Both the position numbers and the translations under genes were made by a program. Positions 35,720 through 45,237 of a stretch of DNA of 64,000 bases are shown here, piece by piece. The first letter of the stretch is position 1; every line of letters begins with the position of its first letter. Origin of the DNA: JABDKH01 sp963768565 (GTDB lineage: Bacteria > Bacteroidota > Rhodothermia > Rhodothermales > JABDKH01); NCBI GenBank assembly GCA_963768565.1, contig CAVYIO010000022.1, positions 136,007-200,006 of the forward strand, in the 5' to 3' direction. The notes under the pieces are model-generated. The model was not told the origin of the DNA. It saw nothing but the letters and a program-made list of their open reading frames with translations, and made no database searches.

Positions 35720-38700
35720 ATGCTGAACTGGATTTCCCCGCTCCGCAGACACCGCAGGTGGAGTGGTCGTTCGAGCGGCATTCTGCTCGTCCTCCTTGTT
35801 ATCGCCTCGTCCGGACTTGTACCGCGCGACGGGCGCGCCCAGCCGGTCCTTCCTATCGCGGAGGAAGAGTATCAGGAGGCCTACAGGCTGTTTATGGACC
35901 GGCTCTTTGCCTCGTCCGTCGACGCCTTTCGTGATTTTCGAGAGTCGCATCCCGAAAGTGCACATGCGCCCGATGCCATGTACTACGAAGCGGCGTCTGC
36001 GCTGGGGCTGGGTCGGTCGGATGAAGCAGCGGTGCTTTTCGAGCGGTTCAATACGAGGTACCCTGCTCACCCGCTGCGCTATGAGGCAAAACTCGCCCTC
36101 GGTCGCTGGTATTTCGATACGGGCGACTACCGGGGCGCCATCGATAATTTCCAGCAGGTACTGGATACGAAGGCATCGTATGATCTTCAGGCGAAGTCAC
36201 TGTTCTGGATGGGAGAGGCAGCGGCCGCCGACGGTGATCTCGACGAAGCGATTCGCTACTACCGCCGTGCCGCCGACGACTTCAGCGCCTCCTCCACGGC
36301 TCCGATAGCCAGTTACGCAGAAGCGTATACGGAAGTCTCTCGCGACAACTACGAGGCCGCTTCACGGGCTCTTGAGCGACTTGCCGAGCGACATCCCGGC
36401 TCCAGATACGCCAGGGACATAGGCCTCGGACTCGCCGAGATCTACTATGAACTCGAGGACTATCCGCGGGCCGTGGCGGAAATCAACCGGCGACTTCCGG
36501 CCCTCCAGGGCGACGCACGGGAACGTGCCACGTTCATGCTTGCCGAGAGCTACAACCAGCTCCGACGTAGCGACGAGGCGATCCTGAACTACCGGAAGTT
36601 TACCGAAGAGAATCCCGAGAGCCCCTACTTTCGTCAGGCGCTTTTCGGATTGGGGTGGAACTATCAATCGGCGGGTGCCCATGAATGGGCGGCCGACGAG
36701 TTCGCAAAAGCCAGTGCGGGCTTCTCAGATCTGCTGGCACAGAAAGCCGTGTACTATCAGGCCGCCAATCTGAAGATGGCGCGCCAGGAGCGGCGTGCAA
36801 TCGAACGCTACAAGGAGGTTGTCGACCGCTGGCCCAGTGGTCCCTACGCGGACAAGGCACTCTTCGAACTAGGCATCACGTACTACCAACTACGACAGTG
36901 GTCCGATGCAAACCGGACCTTCAAGAAACTGGTCGACGACTATCGTTCTTCCAGCCTGCTCGACGAGGGGCTGAATCGACTGGGCAGTACGTATATCGCG
37001 CTGGGTGATTTTGAGGGTGCACTGAAAGCGTTCAATCGCGCGATCGAACGCAATGCGGCGGAGCCCGAGCTGAGGGCAGAGATCGAGTTCCAGAAAGCAT
37101 GGCTCCTGTTCCGGAGCGAGCAATACAGCGTCGCAGTTACCGCGCTGATCGATCTTTTCGAAACGTATCCGGGTCATCCGCGGGCGGAAGATGCACTGTT
37201 CTGGGCGGCGGAGAGCTACTATCAGCTGGATCGCCTCGGGCCCGCCAGCGATCTCTTCGGAGAATACCTGGAGACGTACCCGGACGGCAAGAACGTGGAT
37301 GCGGCGCACTATGCGATCGGCTGGACTCATTTCAGGCGAGGCAGCTACGAGGCCGCTGCGACGGAGTTCGATCGGTTCCTTGAGAGCTACCGGGACGAGA
37401 CGGGCTTCGTCCCGTACCGACACGATGCAAGACTTCGACTCGCCGATTCATACTACGCGCTGAAGCGGTATCCCGATGCTGTCCGAATCTACAGCCGCCT
37501 TGCTGATGACGGCGACGAGTATGCGATTTACCAGATGGCACAGGCGCTGGCTAACTCCGGACGGACTTTCGAGGCAACCGGCGCGTTTCGACGACTCATA
37601 GCGGACTATCCCGACAGCGACTGGCGGGAAGAGTCCGAGTACTCGCTTGGCTACCTGTTCTTTCAGAATCAGGAGTATGACAATGCGCGGAAAGCCTTCC
37701 GGGAACTGATTACGGCGTCGCCGCGGGATCCGCTTGCGGCCAAGGCCCTCTACAGCATCGGAGACACTTACTTCAACGACGGCGACCTCGAAGGCTCAAT
37801 ACGCGAATACAAACAGGTACTGGAACGGTATCCGAACTCTCCGTTTGCGAGTGATGCAGCGGCTTCGATTCAGTTCGCCTTGATGGCCATCGGTGAAGAA
37901 GATCGAGCGGTGGCACTCATTGATTCCTTCGCCGCCGCGCATCCAAATTCGCCCGTAATAGACGACCTGCGATTCAAGCAAGCGGAAGTCAAGTATCAGA
38001 GCGGGCGGACCGACGATGCGTTGTCGGACTTTCAGGTGTTCGTGCGCAATGCTCTGGATCAGAAGTTGCTTCCCGAGGCCTACTACTACCTCGGAACGAT
38101 ATTTCTGGAACGGAAGCAGGATGTGGAGGCCGAGTCCTATCTGAAGCAACTCGTCGAGCGGTTTGACCAGAGTTCACGCTGGCCGGATGCTTCGCGCAAC
38201 CTTGGTAATCTCTACCTGCGCAATCGACGATTCGAAGAAGCGCTGACGGTGTTCAAACAGTTAGAGGACAGGGCAGGAGATAACAAGCGGCAGATCACCC
38301 AGGCGCGTTACGGACAAAGCGTGGCGCTCATGAATCTGGGTCGTCTGCGTGAAGCGGAGCGGCTGGTGAAACGTACGGTCGACGAAGCTCCCGACTCGCC
38401 GGAGTCGGTTCCTGCACTGCTCGGCCTCGCGCAGATCTACGATCGGGAGGATCGAGTTCAGGAAGCTGACGCGATGTACCGACGCGTGGTGTCGCTGAGT
38501 CGGGATGAGTCGGGCGCCGAGGCCTTGACGCGACTTGGCCAGATGCTCTTGCGCACCGGTAACCCGCGCGGCGCTATCGAGGAACTTGGCAGGACGCCGA
38601 TCCTCTACTCCGGCTTCGCGGAGTGGATTGCACGCGGCTACATGACGCAGGGCAAGGCATTCGAACAGCTTGGAGAACGGGGCGAAGCCGCGCGCATGTA

Positions 38701-38779
38701 CGACACCGTATTAGATCAGTATCCCGGAAGCGGATTCGCCGACGAAGCACGCCGGGCGAAAGACAACCTTCAGCGATAG
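35720..38779 (+). CDS. large periplasmic TPR-repeat protein (YbgF/BamD-like)
   Basis: 1019 aa. A signal peptide (GILLVLLVIASSGLVPRDGRAQ) is followed by about 25 tandem TPR units, each around 36 aa, with repeats such as YYRRAADDFSAS, YYQLRQWSDANRTFKKLVDDYRSSSLLDEGL and NLYLRNRRFEEALTVFKQLE. The tail ends in MYDTVLDQYPGSGFADEARRAKDNLQR. Such proteins scaffold outer-membrane assembly or envelope complexes in Bacteroidota. It starts the plus-strand run that also holds the barrel, HU-like, SPOR and ExbB/ExbD genes. Its stop (TAG) is followed at once by the ATG of the barrel gene, which suggests coupling. Confidence 0.9.
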   Translation: MLNWISPLRRHRRWSGRSSGILLVLLVIASSGLVPRDGRAQPVLPIAEEEYQEAYRLFMDRLFASSVDAFRDFRESHPESAHAPDAMYYEAASALGLGRSDEAAVLFERFNTRYPAHPLRYEAKLALGRWYFDTGDYRGAIDNFQQVLDTKASYDLQAKSLFWMGEAAAADGDLDEAIRYYRRAADDFSASSTAPIASYAEAYTEVSRDNYEAASRALERLAERHPGSRYARDIGLGLAEIYYELEDYPRAVAEINRRLPALQGDARERATFMLAESYNQLRRSDEAILNYRKFTEENPESPYFRQALFGLGWNYQSAGAHEWAADEFAKASAGFSDLLAQKAVYYQAANLKMARQERRAIERYKEVVDRWPSGPYADKALFELGITYYQLRQWSDANRTFKKLVDDYRSSSLLDEGLNRLGSTYIALGDFEGALKAFNRAIERNAAEPELRAEIEFQKAWLLFRSEQYSVAVTALIDLFETYPGHPRAEDALFWAAESYYQLDRLGPASDLFGEYLETYPDGKNVDAAHYAIGWTHFRRGSYEAAATEFDRFLESYRDETGFVPYRHDARLRLADSYYALKRYPDAVRIYSRLADDGDEYAIYQMAQALANSGRTFEATGAFRRLIADYPDSDWREESEYSLGYLFFQNQEYDNARKAFRELITASPRDPLAAKALYSIGDTYFNDGDLEGSIREYKQVLERYPNSPFASDAAASIQFALMAIGEEDRAVALIDSFAAAHPNSPVIDDLRFKQAEVKYQSGRTDDALSDFQVFVRNALDQKLLPEAYYYLGTIFLERKQDVEAESYLKQLVERFDQSSRWPDASRNLGNLYLRNRRFEEALTVFKQLEDRAGDNKRQITQARYGQSVALMNLGRLREAERLVKRTVDEAPDSPESVPALLGLAQIYDREDRVQEADAMYRRVVSLSRDESGAEALTRLGQMLLRTGNPRGAIEELGRTPILYSGFAEWIARGYMTQGKAFEQLGERGEAARMYDTVLDQYPGSGFADEARRAKDNLQR

Positions 38780-40583
38780 ATGACCATGCACATGCGTAAG
38801 GTTGGCAACATGATCCAGTCGACTGTTACCCTGCTGACTGGTGACATGGGTTATGCTAATGGTCCCCAATGTAGCCGCGCAGGATCGTGGTCAGGAAGAT
38901 CAACCCGTTCTTCCCGATCTGGCGCCCCGCGAGGTCGAGATCCGCGGCCAGCTCCAGATAGCGTTCCCGTCACTGCGGCGACAACCGCTCGTAGGGTTCA
39001 ATCCCCCACCAAGAGTGCCCGACATCCCCCTCGAGCGACGTCCCACACTCGAGTCGTACAGAGATGCCGGCGCACCCGTAGATACGAGCCCGCTCGAGAA
39101 GCCCGAGCCGCCGGGTATTGCTGCCCTCTCGGGAGGCAGCCCCTTCCGCGCCGAGGCCGAGATCGGTACCGGGAGATACTTCACCCGAATCGTTCGCGGA
39201 CTGGCCACCAGCCAAATCGGCCCGGGTCGACAGCTCGACGTGAACATCCACTATGAGGGAAGCGACGGTCATCTGGTATCGAATGACACCGAGGAGGTGA
39301 AGAATGCGAGCGATGACTTCTCCAGGTTCGCTGGCATACCGGAGCGAGACCGATCGTATCACGACCTCCGCCAGGATCTCCGGATTTCTGTCCAGTTACT
39401 CGATGTTCGGTATCGATAACTCCGGTGGCGGGAGTGTCATCCTGAACCCGGATCGTAACGGAAAGCACGGTGCGATGCAGGCGACCATCGGCTCGGGACG
39501 GCTTTCAAGGATCGAGTACGGAGTCAGCGCGTCACTTCAGCAGTCGCGCTTCACGAGCGACCTGTTCTCGTCCGCTCAGATTGTGGACCCCACTACGGAA
39601 CGCGTCGAGAAGCGGGCTTCGCTCTCTGCCCGACTTGCCGTTCCTCTTTCGAGAGTCGTCCGCCTATGGTTCGGCGAAGGCGTTCATGGGCCGGATTGGA
39701 CAGCGGTGGACTGGCCGGTTCCGATCTCTCATACGGTGAGCTCGGTGTCGGTGTGGTTCGCACTACCGATCGAATGACTTTGTCCGGTGGGCCGCGACTG
39801 CTCACAGTGGGATTTGATGCCGGCGTTGGAGGCGAGTCCGGCGCCGACCGCCGGGCCACGTACGTATCTGCCGACGTGGACGTCAGCCTCCGGTCGGGAG
39901 ACTTGTTGACGCTCATCGGATCGAACCGGCCGCAGGTGCAGACCAACAGCCTGGCCGAACTGTTCTCGGCAAACCCGTACCTGGTGAACGAACCACATAT
40001 GCAGCCTTCGATCCTGACGGTGAATGCGGAGGCAGGCCTCCTTTTCTCGTCGGGACCGCTCCAGTTCAAAGCATCGGTACAGCTTCGACAGTCACCCAAC
40101 TGGGCGTACTTCGTCAGCACGACGGGATCGGGGACGTCTACTGTCAGCAGTGGATTCTTTGATCTGGGATACGCAGACGGACGCGTGACGAGTGCAGGCG
40201 GCCAGATGGCGATTTCGCTACCGGCCAGCCTGCAATTGTCGACCACGCTGTATGTGCATGACACTGAACTGACCGATTCCGGAATTCAGATCCCGAATCA
40301 TCCCCGGCTAAGCGCCGAGCTCGGGTTGTCGGTACCGTTCGCATCCCGAAAAGGGATGGTGCAGGTCACGGGCAGATACATTGGAGAACGCTACAGTGAC
40401 CTGAGTCAGTCGCTTAGCCTTGATCCGTATTTAGACGCTGACGTCTACGCCCGATACGACGTTGGAAGGAGAATCGGGATAGTTTTGAGGCTGCTAAACC
40501 TCGGCATCAATGATCACGAGGCCTGGAATGGATATCCACAGTCGCCAGCGATAGTGGTGGGCGGTATACGGATGCTGTGGTAG
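38780..40583 (+). CDS. outer-membrane beta-barrel (TonB-receptor-like), split by three frameshifts
   Basis: About 600 codons, adjacent to the TPR gene stop. Four partial frames tile the region. The first (38780, frame 2) gives a signal start (MRKVGNMIQSTVTLLT); the second (frame 0) gives WVMLMVPNVAAQD and then EVEIRGQLQIAFPSLRRQPLVGFNPPP; the third (frame 1) has ARISGFLSSYSMFGI and MQATIGSGRLSRI; the last (frame 0, to 40583) has strands ending in VGGIRMLW, as barrels do. The joins are near 38840 (extra G in GG), about 39310-39345, and about 39666-39777 (net minus one). The total is 3n+1. Either three consensus errors or real decay; if decayed it is a pseudogene. Function: likely an energised transport or assembly barrel. 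Confidence 0.75.
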
Positions 40584-40700
40584 TCCCAAGCCATTGCTTC
40601 CCATCGGTTTCGTTTAGTGGATCGGACTGTCTATTTTATTTACCTCGGGCGATAATCCCACTCGCTCGGACCCGATTTCTGCTGCGCAAATCCTAATGCG

Positions 40701-40904
40701 ATGACTATCACGGAAGACCAACTCTCCAATGCTCTGGTGGCGGTCGTACGCGACGCACTTATAGAGGGGCATCGGCTCGACGTGCCAGGGTTGGGCACTT
40801 TCGGTGTACGGCACGTTCCGAGCAAGGTTGAGCGAGCAGACGATGATTCGAGTGTGATGATACCGCCACGAGATGTGGTCGAATTCAACGCAACGACTGA
40901 CTGA
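40701..40904 (+). CDS. small HU/IHF-like DNA-binding protein
   Basis: 67 aa. The DQLSNALVAVVRDALIEGHRLDVPGLGTFGVRH stretch is the HU helix-turn and arm start, including the VPGLGTF turn. The second half, with an IPPRDVVEFNAT end, resembles the beta-arm base but is shorter than HU (90 aa). Canonical RNPA arms are missing, so strong DNA bending is unlikely. It is 35 nt upstream of a second protein with the same HU motif, suggesting a partner. Confidence 0.75.
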   Translation: MTITEDQLSNALVAVVRDALIEGHRLDVPGLGTFGVRHVPSKVERADDDSSVMIPPRDVVEFNATTD

Positions 40905-40938
40905 TTCTCTCGACCGCTGTTCGAAGCAAGCACGACTG

Positions 40939-42492
40939 ATGACACCTGTTATTGACCATATCGCCCGACGACTCTCCATAACGACGGAAGAAGCCGGAAT
41001 TCTACTGCAGCAATGGGTGTCGCAACGGCTCGCGGATCTTGAGACTTCCGGTACGGTGACGGTACCCGGCCTGGGCACGTTCACACGAGAGGCAGAAGGG
41101 ATTGAATTCGTTCCAGAGCCGCGCCTGGCCACCGTCGTCAACCATCGATTCGCTGGACTCTACCCCTTGCCCGTTGACGCCGGCGAGAATGTGACTCTGG
41201 GCCTCGACTCGCCGTACGGTATTCCCGACGTCCCCATGGCAGCTGACCTGTTGACGAACGTCGGGGAGGCTGCTGCTGAGGCCTCACCCGAAACGGACTC
41301 CGGCGAAGTGCGGGACGATGCTATGCCGACACTCCGTCCGGCAGATACGGGAGACCTGCTGGAGGAAGACCCGTCTCAGTACCGACCCTTTTACGATCCG
41401 CGGGACGAAATCGACGACTCGCCGGGACTGGATGAAATTGTTGACGCCGCCGGTTCGCGGCCCTGGGCCCAAACGGGTGACCTGGTGGATTCCGTTCGCG
41501 AAGAAGTTGAAGGAGACTTCCCGCAGGGGATTTACGATACCGGGCAGATCGACGACACACATGAAGAGGACGATCTCGCCGAAGCGGATCCCGGAGTGCC
41601 GGAGGCATCGCACGATTGGGACAGTGCGGAAGGCCGTCATGCCGACGACATTGTTGAATCATCAGACGACACACCGACCGAGTCGAGTGCCGATAAGATT
41701 CCGTGGAACCGGCCGGCTCGATACCCGGAACCTGATGCCAGAGTCGACGACGATTATGACGACTACATCGGGGACGCTGAGGCTGAAATTGAAAAACATG
41801 ATTTTGGGGATTCCCTGCTTCACCCCGCCAACCTCGCAGCCGGAGTGACGGGCATCGACAAGAAGGACGAAACAGCGTCGTCGGCTTCTGAACCTGACCC
41901 TGAACCCGATCCTGAATCGGAAGATCAGGCTGCGGAGGTTGAAGAAGAACCTGTCGTGGATCTGGCCTCGACTCCACCTGTCGTGGATCCGGCCTCAACT
42001 CCACCGATCGTGGTTCGTCGATCCACAGGCGCGAGAGTATACTGGCTGGCGATCCCCCTGCTCATCGCGGCTATTGCCGTCGTTTTGTGGCTGCTGACAC
42101 AGACGGAGCGTACACCGGACAGGCTCGAACAGACGACGAGTGAAGGAGCAACAGAGGAATCGGTCACGCCGGTTCCGCCGGAAGTGGTCGAGGCTCCAGT
42201 GGAGCCATGGTCGCCGGGTACGGTTGACAGACGGGCAGGCGGTTATACGATTGTCGCTTCATCACAGGCGTCTCGACGCGAAGCCATCGCGTTCGCAGAG
42301 AGTCTGGCCGCCAACCTGCAAGATGAAAGTTTGCCAATCGACGTATTCCGGGGAACGGCAGAGGGTCGTGCGCGGTATCGCGTGGGTATCGGGCAATTCG
42401 CAACGATCGAGTCCGCCGCCCTCGAAATGGAAAGGCTTTCCTCGCGGTTGCCCGGAGGTGTCTGGATTCTTCGCATCCGACGCAACATGTAG
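40939..42492 (+). CDS. HU-CCDC81-like and SPOR-domain membrane protein
   Basis: 517 aa from ATG 40939; the frame is open 22 codons further up but overlaps the small HU gene. In order: HU-like N terminus (SITTEEAGILLQQWVSQRL, VPGLGTFTRE; about 1-55), a long acidic low-complexity region (about 100-340), one membrane helix (YWLAIPLLIAAIAVVLWLL, about 372-390), and a C-terminal SPOR domain (about 430-517) with GGYTIVASSQASRREA and RYRVGIGQFATIESA. SPOR binds denuded peptidoglycan at the septum. The arrangement is known from Bacteroidota division-associated proteins. The HU-like fold faces the cytoplasm and may bind DNA or proteins. Confidence 0.87.
   Translation: MTPVIDHIARRLSITTEEAGILLQQWVSQRLADLETSGTVTVPGLGTFTREAEGIEFVPEPRLATVVNHRFAGLYPLPVDAGENVTLGLDSPYGIPDVPMAADLLTNVGEAAAEASPETDSGEVRDDAMPTLRPADTGDLLEEDPSQYRPFYDPRDEIDDSPGLDEIVDAAGSRPWAQTGDLVDSVREEVEGDFPQGIYDTGQIDDTHEEDDLAEADPGVPEASHDWDSAEGRHADDIVESSDDTPTESSADKIPWNRPARYPEPDARVDDDYDDYIGDAEAEIEKHDFGDSLLHPANLAAGVTGIDKKDETASSASEPDPEPDPESEDQAAEVEEEPVVDLASTPPVVDPASTPPIVVRRSTGARVYWLAIPLLIAAIAVVLWLLTQTERTPDRLEQTTSEGATEESVTPVPPEVVEAPVEPWSPGTVDRRAGGYTIVASSQASRREAIAFAESLAANLQDESLPIDVFRGTAEGRARYRVGIGQFATIESAALEMERLSSRLPGGVWILRIRRNM
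41953..42006 (+). repeat. 27-bp tandem duplication in the HU/SPOR gene
   Basis: Two adjacent 27-nt units (41953-41979, 41980-42006) encode VVDLASTPP and VVDPASTPP. They differ by a few substitutions. The repeat lies in the flexible cytoplasmic linker and is in frame, so it should only lengthen the linker. Confidence 0.85.
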
Positions 42493-42522
42493 TCCCACCA
42501 CCACACTCTCATCACTACCGAG

Positions 42523-43254
42523 ATGGTCATTCCCCGACTCCAAGAGGCAGCGAGTACTGTAGCCGATTCAACTCAGGCCATCATGCAACAAACCGGTCCA
42601 GAACCGGCGAGTGTTCTTGACACGTTGCTTCTTGGTGGCTGGGTGGTTATCCCGGTCATCCTGCTGTCGATTCTGGCCGTGTACCTGTTTGTGGAGAGGC
42701 TTCTGACCCTTCGACGGGCCAAGGCGGATCCTGACCTCGTGACCGAGCGAATCCGGGACTACGTCCAGGCAGGAGACATCGTCGGCGCCAAGAACTACTG
42801 TGCGAATCGCGACACTCCGATTACGCGGATCCTGAAGCACGGAATCGAGCGACTCGGGCGGCCGATCGCCGAGATACAGGATGCAGTGCACGCCGCAGGC
42901 AAGTACGAAGCGTTCGAACTGGAGAAGCGGATCGACCTCCTGGCGACGATCGCAGGCGTGGCACCCATGCTTGGATTCCTTGGCACCGTCACTGGAATGA
43001 TCGATGCGTTCCAACAGATTCAGAGCCTGCAGGGTAATGTGAATCCGAGCGTGCTCGCGGGAGGAATATGGGAGGCACTTTTGAGTACGGCTTTTGGACT
43101 CGTCGTCGGTATCATCGCGATCTTCTTTTACAACTTCCTGCTCGGACGCATCAATCGCGCCGTGCACGACATGGAGCGTTCGGCCACCGATTTCATTGAT
43201 CTGCTTCAGGAGCCGGCTCCTCTGCAGGCCAACTACGAAGATCCTCGCTTCTAG
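42523..43254 (+). CDS. MotA/TolQ/ExbB proton channel protein
   Basis: 243 aa. Three membrane helices: GGWVVIPVILLSILAVYLFVERL (about 35-57), GVAPMLGFLGTVTGMIDAF (about 145-163) and LLSTAFGLVVGIIAIFFYNFLL (about 188-210). The family signature GFLGTVTGM holds the conserved Thr of the proton path; ISTAFGLVVG carries the second. It forms a pentamer with the ExbD-like protein next to it (23-nt gap) and uses the proton gradient to drive TonB or Tol-type work. The gene start could also be the ATG at 42583. Its position after the HU/SPOR and TPR genes suggests a Tol-like envelope or division function. Confidence 0.93.
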   Translation: MVIPRLQEAASTVADSTQAIMQQTGPEPASVLDTLLLGGWVVIPVILLSILAVYLFVERLLTLRRAKADPDLVTERIRDYVQAGDIVGAKNYCANRDTPITRILKHGIERLGRPIAEIQDAVHAAGKYEAFELEKRIDLLATIAGVAPMLGFLGTVTGMIDAFQQIQSLQGNVNPSVLAGGIWEALLSTAFGLVVGIIAIFFYNFLLGRINRAVHDMERSATDFIDLLQEPAPLQANYEDPRF

Positions 43255-43277
43255 CCACGATTCCCGGGCAGCATCCG

Positions 43278-43685
43278 ATGGCACTCAGTTTTTCAACCCC
43301 GAAGAAGCCGATGACGGCGTTCAGCATGGCCGGGTTAGCGGACATCGTTCTGCTGCTGCTGATCTTCTTTCTGCTGACGTCCAGTTTCATCCCGAACTTC
43401 GGTATCCAGGTGAACCTGCCTCGTGCGGATACGTCCGTCCCCATGCAGTCGCAGTACGTTACCGTCGTCATCACATCCGAAGGTCAGTTCTACGTCAACC
43501 AGAACCAGGTGGCGCGTGACGAGCTGCTCCCCGCCATTCGCCTGGTCCGCGGTGACAAGACGGCTCTCGTGTTGAGGGCGGACGAGGAGGCGACGGTCGG
43601 TCAGTTTGCCGAAGTCGCAGCCATCGCCCGGGCCCTGGATCTACGGGTCCTCATGGCGACCGAACGAGGGCCTACGCCCAGGTAG
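43278..43685 (+). CDS. ExbD/TolR-family protein
   Basis: 135 aa. A short cytoplasmic N terminus is followed by one membrane helix, MAGLADIVLLLLIFFLLTSSF, with the invariant Asp of the proton channel (the D in ADIV). The periplasmic domain follows (FGIQVNLPRADT, then ALVLRADEEATVGQFAEVAAIARALDLRVLMATE), typical of ExbD/TolR. It partners ExbB at 42523. The gene is convergent with comM and the two stops lie close (43685 versus 43704). Confidence 0.93.
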   Translation: MALSFSTPKKPMTAFSMAGLADIVLLLLIFFLLTSSFIPNFGIQVNLPRADTSVPMQSQYVTVVITSEGQFYVNQNQVARDELLPAIRLVRGDKTALVLRADEEATVGQFAEVAAIARALDLRVLMATERGPTPR

Positions 43686-43703
43686 CGTCGCAGGTCGGCG
43701 AGG

Positions 43704-45237
43704 TCACAGCGCCGAGCCATGGTGGGACCGATACTGAATCGCCTCCGCGAGGTGATCCGTGCCGATTTCGTCCTGTCCGCAAAGGTCCGCGATGGTACGG
43801 GCAACCTTCAGTATTCGATCGTAGGCGCGGGCGCTTAGCCCCAGACGGTGAACGGCGTCGCGAAGAAGCGTCCGACACGGTTGGTCCAGCCGGCAGTGTG
43901 CGTGCACGAGGCGCGAGGACATGTCGGCATTGCAACGGACGCGCGATGCGCCGAGCCGTTCGACCTGCCTCTGGCGCGCTTCCTGCACGCGCGACCGCAC
44001 GGCCGCCGATCGTTCGCCCTCTCGCCGCAATTCCAGATCGCGGATAGACACGGGCGTCACGTCGATATGCAGGTCGATCCGGTCGAGAAGCGGTCCACTG
44101 ATCCGTGCCAGGTACCGATGTACATCGCCCGGAGTGCAGACGCACGACCGATGTGGATCGGTCGAGGTAGCCGCACGGACACGGGTTCATGCTGGCAACG
44201 AGAATGAACCGCGCGGGGAACTCCACAGATATGCGCGCACGACTGATCGAAACACGACCCTCCTCCATCGGTTGGCGCAACACCTCGAGCGCCCTTCGCT
44301 TGAACTCCGGAAACTCATCGAGGAACAGTACCCCGTTGTGCGCCATGGAGATCTCGCCCGGTCTCGGCTGACTGCCACCCCCGCACAGCCCGACGTCCGA
44401 AATCGTATGGTGCGGAGATCGGAACGGTCGACGCACAACGAGACCCGCACGATGAAGACGTCCCCCGACCGAGTGGATCGTCGTTGTCTCCAGGGCCTCT
44501 TCTCGAGTGAGATCGGGTAAGATGGTCGGCAGTCGCCGGGCAAGCATTGTTTTGCCGGCGCCCGGTGATCCGGTCATGAGTACGTTGTGTCCCCCGGCCG
44601 CCGCAACTTCGAGAGCCCGCTTGGCCGATTCCTGACCCTTGACATCAGAGAAGTCGACCGGACTCCGTGTCGTCGGGGCTGCAGACCTGTACTGATTCGG
44701 GTTTGCCGGTGGAGACCGTTCTCCATTTCCGGATAGCAACGAGACGGCTTCGGTTAGATGACGCACGGGATACGTGCCGATGCCGTCGACGACGACCGCC
44801 TCTCCGGCGTTCTGCACGGGGACTACTACGCCCTTCATGCCTTCCCTGCGCGCCCGCACCGCCATCGGCAACACGCCCCGTACGGCTCGAACATGACCGT
44901 CAAGCGACAGTTCGCCGACCACAAGAAACTGCTTCAACGCGCGCCGGTCGAAGGGAATTCCAGTCGCGGCAAGCAAACCGAGGGCGATCGGAAGATCGAA
45001 GGCAGAGCCCTCTTTGCGAAGGTCGGCCGGCGCGAGGTTTATCGTAATTACGCCTCGTGGCGCCGTGAACCCGGAGTTACGCATCGCTGCCTGGACTCGA
45101 TCGCGTGACTCCCGCACGGCCCCGTTCGGCAAGCCCACGACCGTGTATTTCGGCATGCCGAATTCGACATTCGTCTCGATCTCGATGGGTATGGCTTCGA
45201 TGCCAATGGTCGTGGCGCTCCAGACGCGACTCAGCAT
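43704..45237 (-). CDS. comM: ComM-like AAA+ ATPase (Mg-chelatase family), frameshifted near 44160
   Basis: The N-terminal frame, from ATG 45237 (MLSRVWSATTIGIEAIPI), has ASAFDLPIALGLLAATG, Walker A GSPGAGKTML, Walker B GVLFLDEFPEF and ASMNPCPCGY. After that it loses homology. The expected remainder, PHRSCVCTP...RISGPLLDRIDLHIDV and RLGLSARAYDRILKVARTIADL, is in the next frame, ending at 43704. The total is 3n+1, so one extra base explains it, probably in the GG at 44160-44161. ComM is a hexameric helicase that extends branch migration in natural transformation. If the shift were real, the C-terminal lid (essential for ATPase assembly) would be lost. Confidence 0.88.

Noticed and set aside
39593..40264. 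223-codon minus-strand open frame
   Set aside because: Antisense to the outer-membrane barrel, composition of a shadow frame (Ser/Pro/Arg rich).
40614..41141. 175-codon minus-strand open frame
   Set aside because: Opposite the two HU-like genes whose VPGLGTF motifs are clear; no family features.
41321..42004. 227-codon minus-strand open frame
   Set aside because: Lies opposite the acidic linker of the HU/SPOR gene; Arg/Pro-rich, low complexity.
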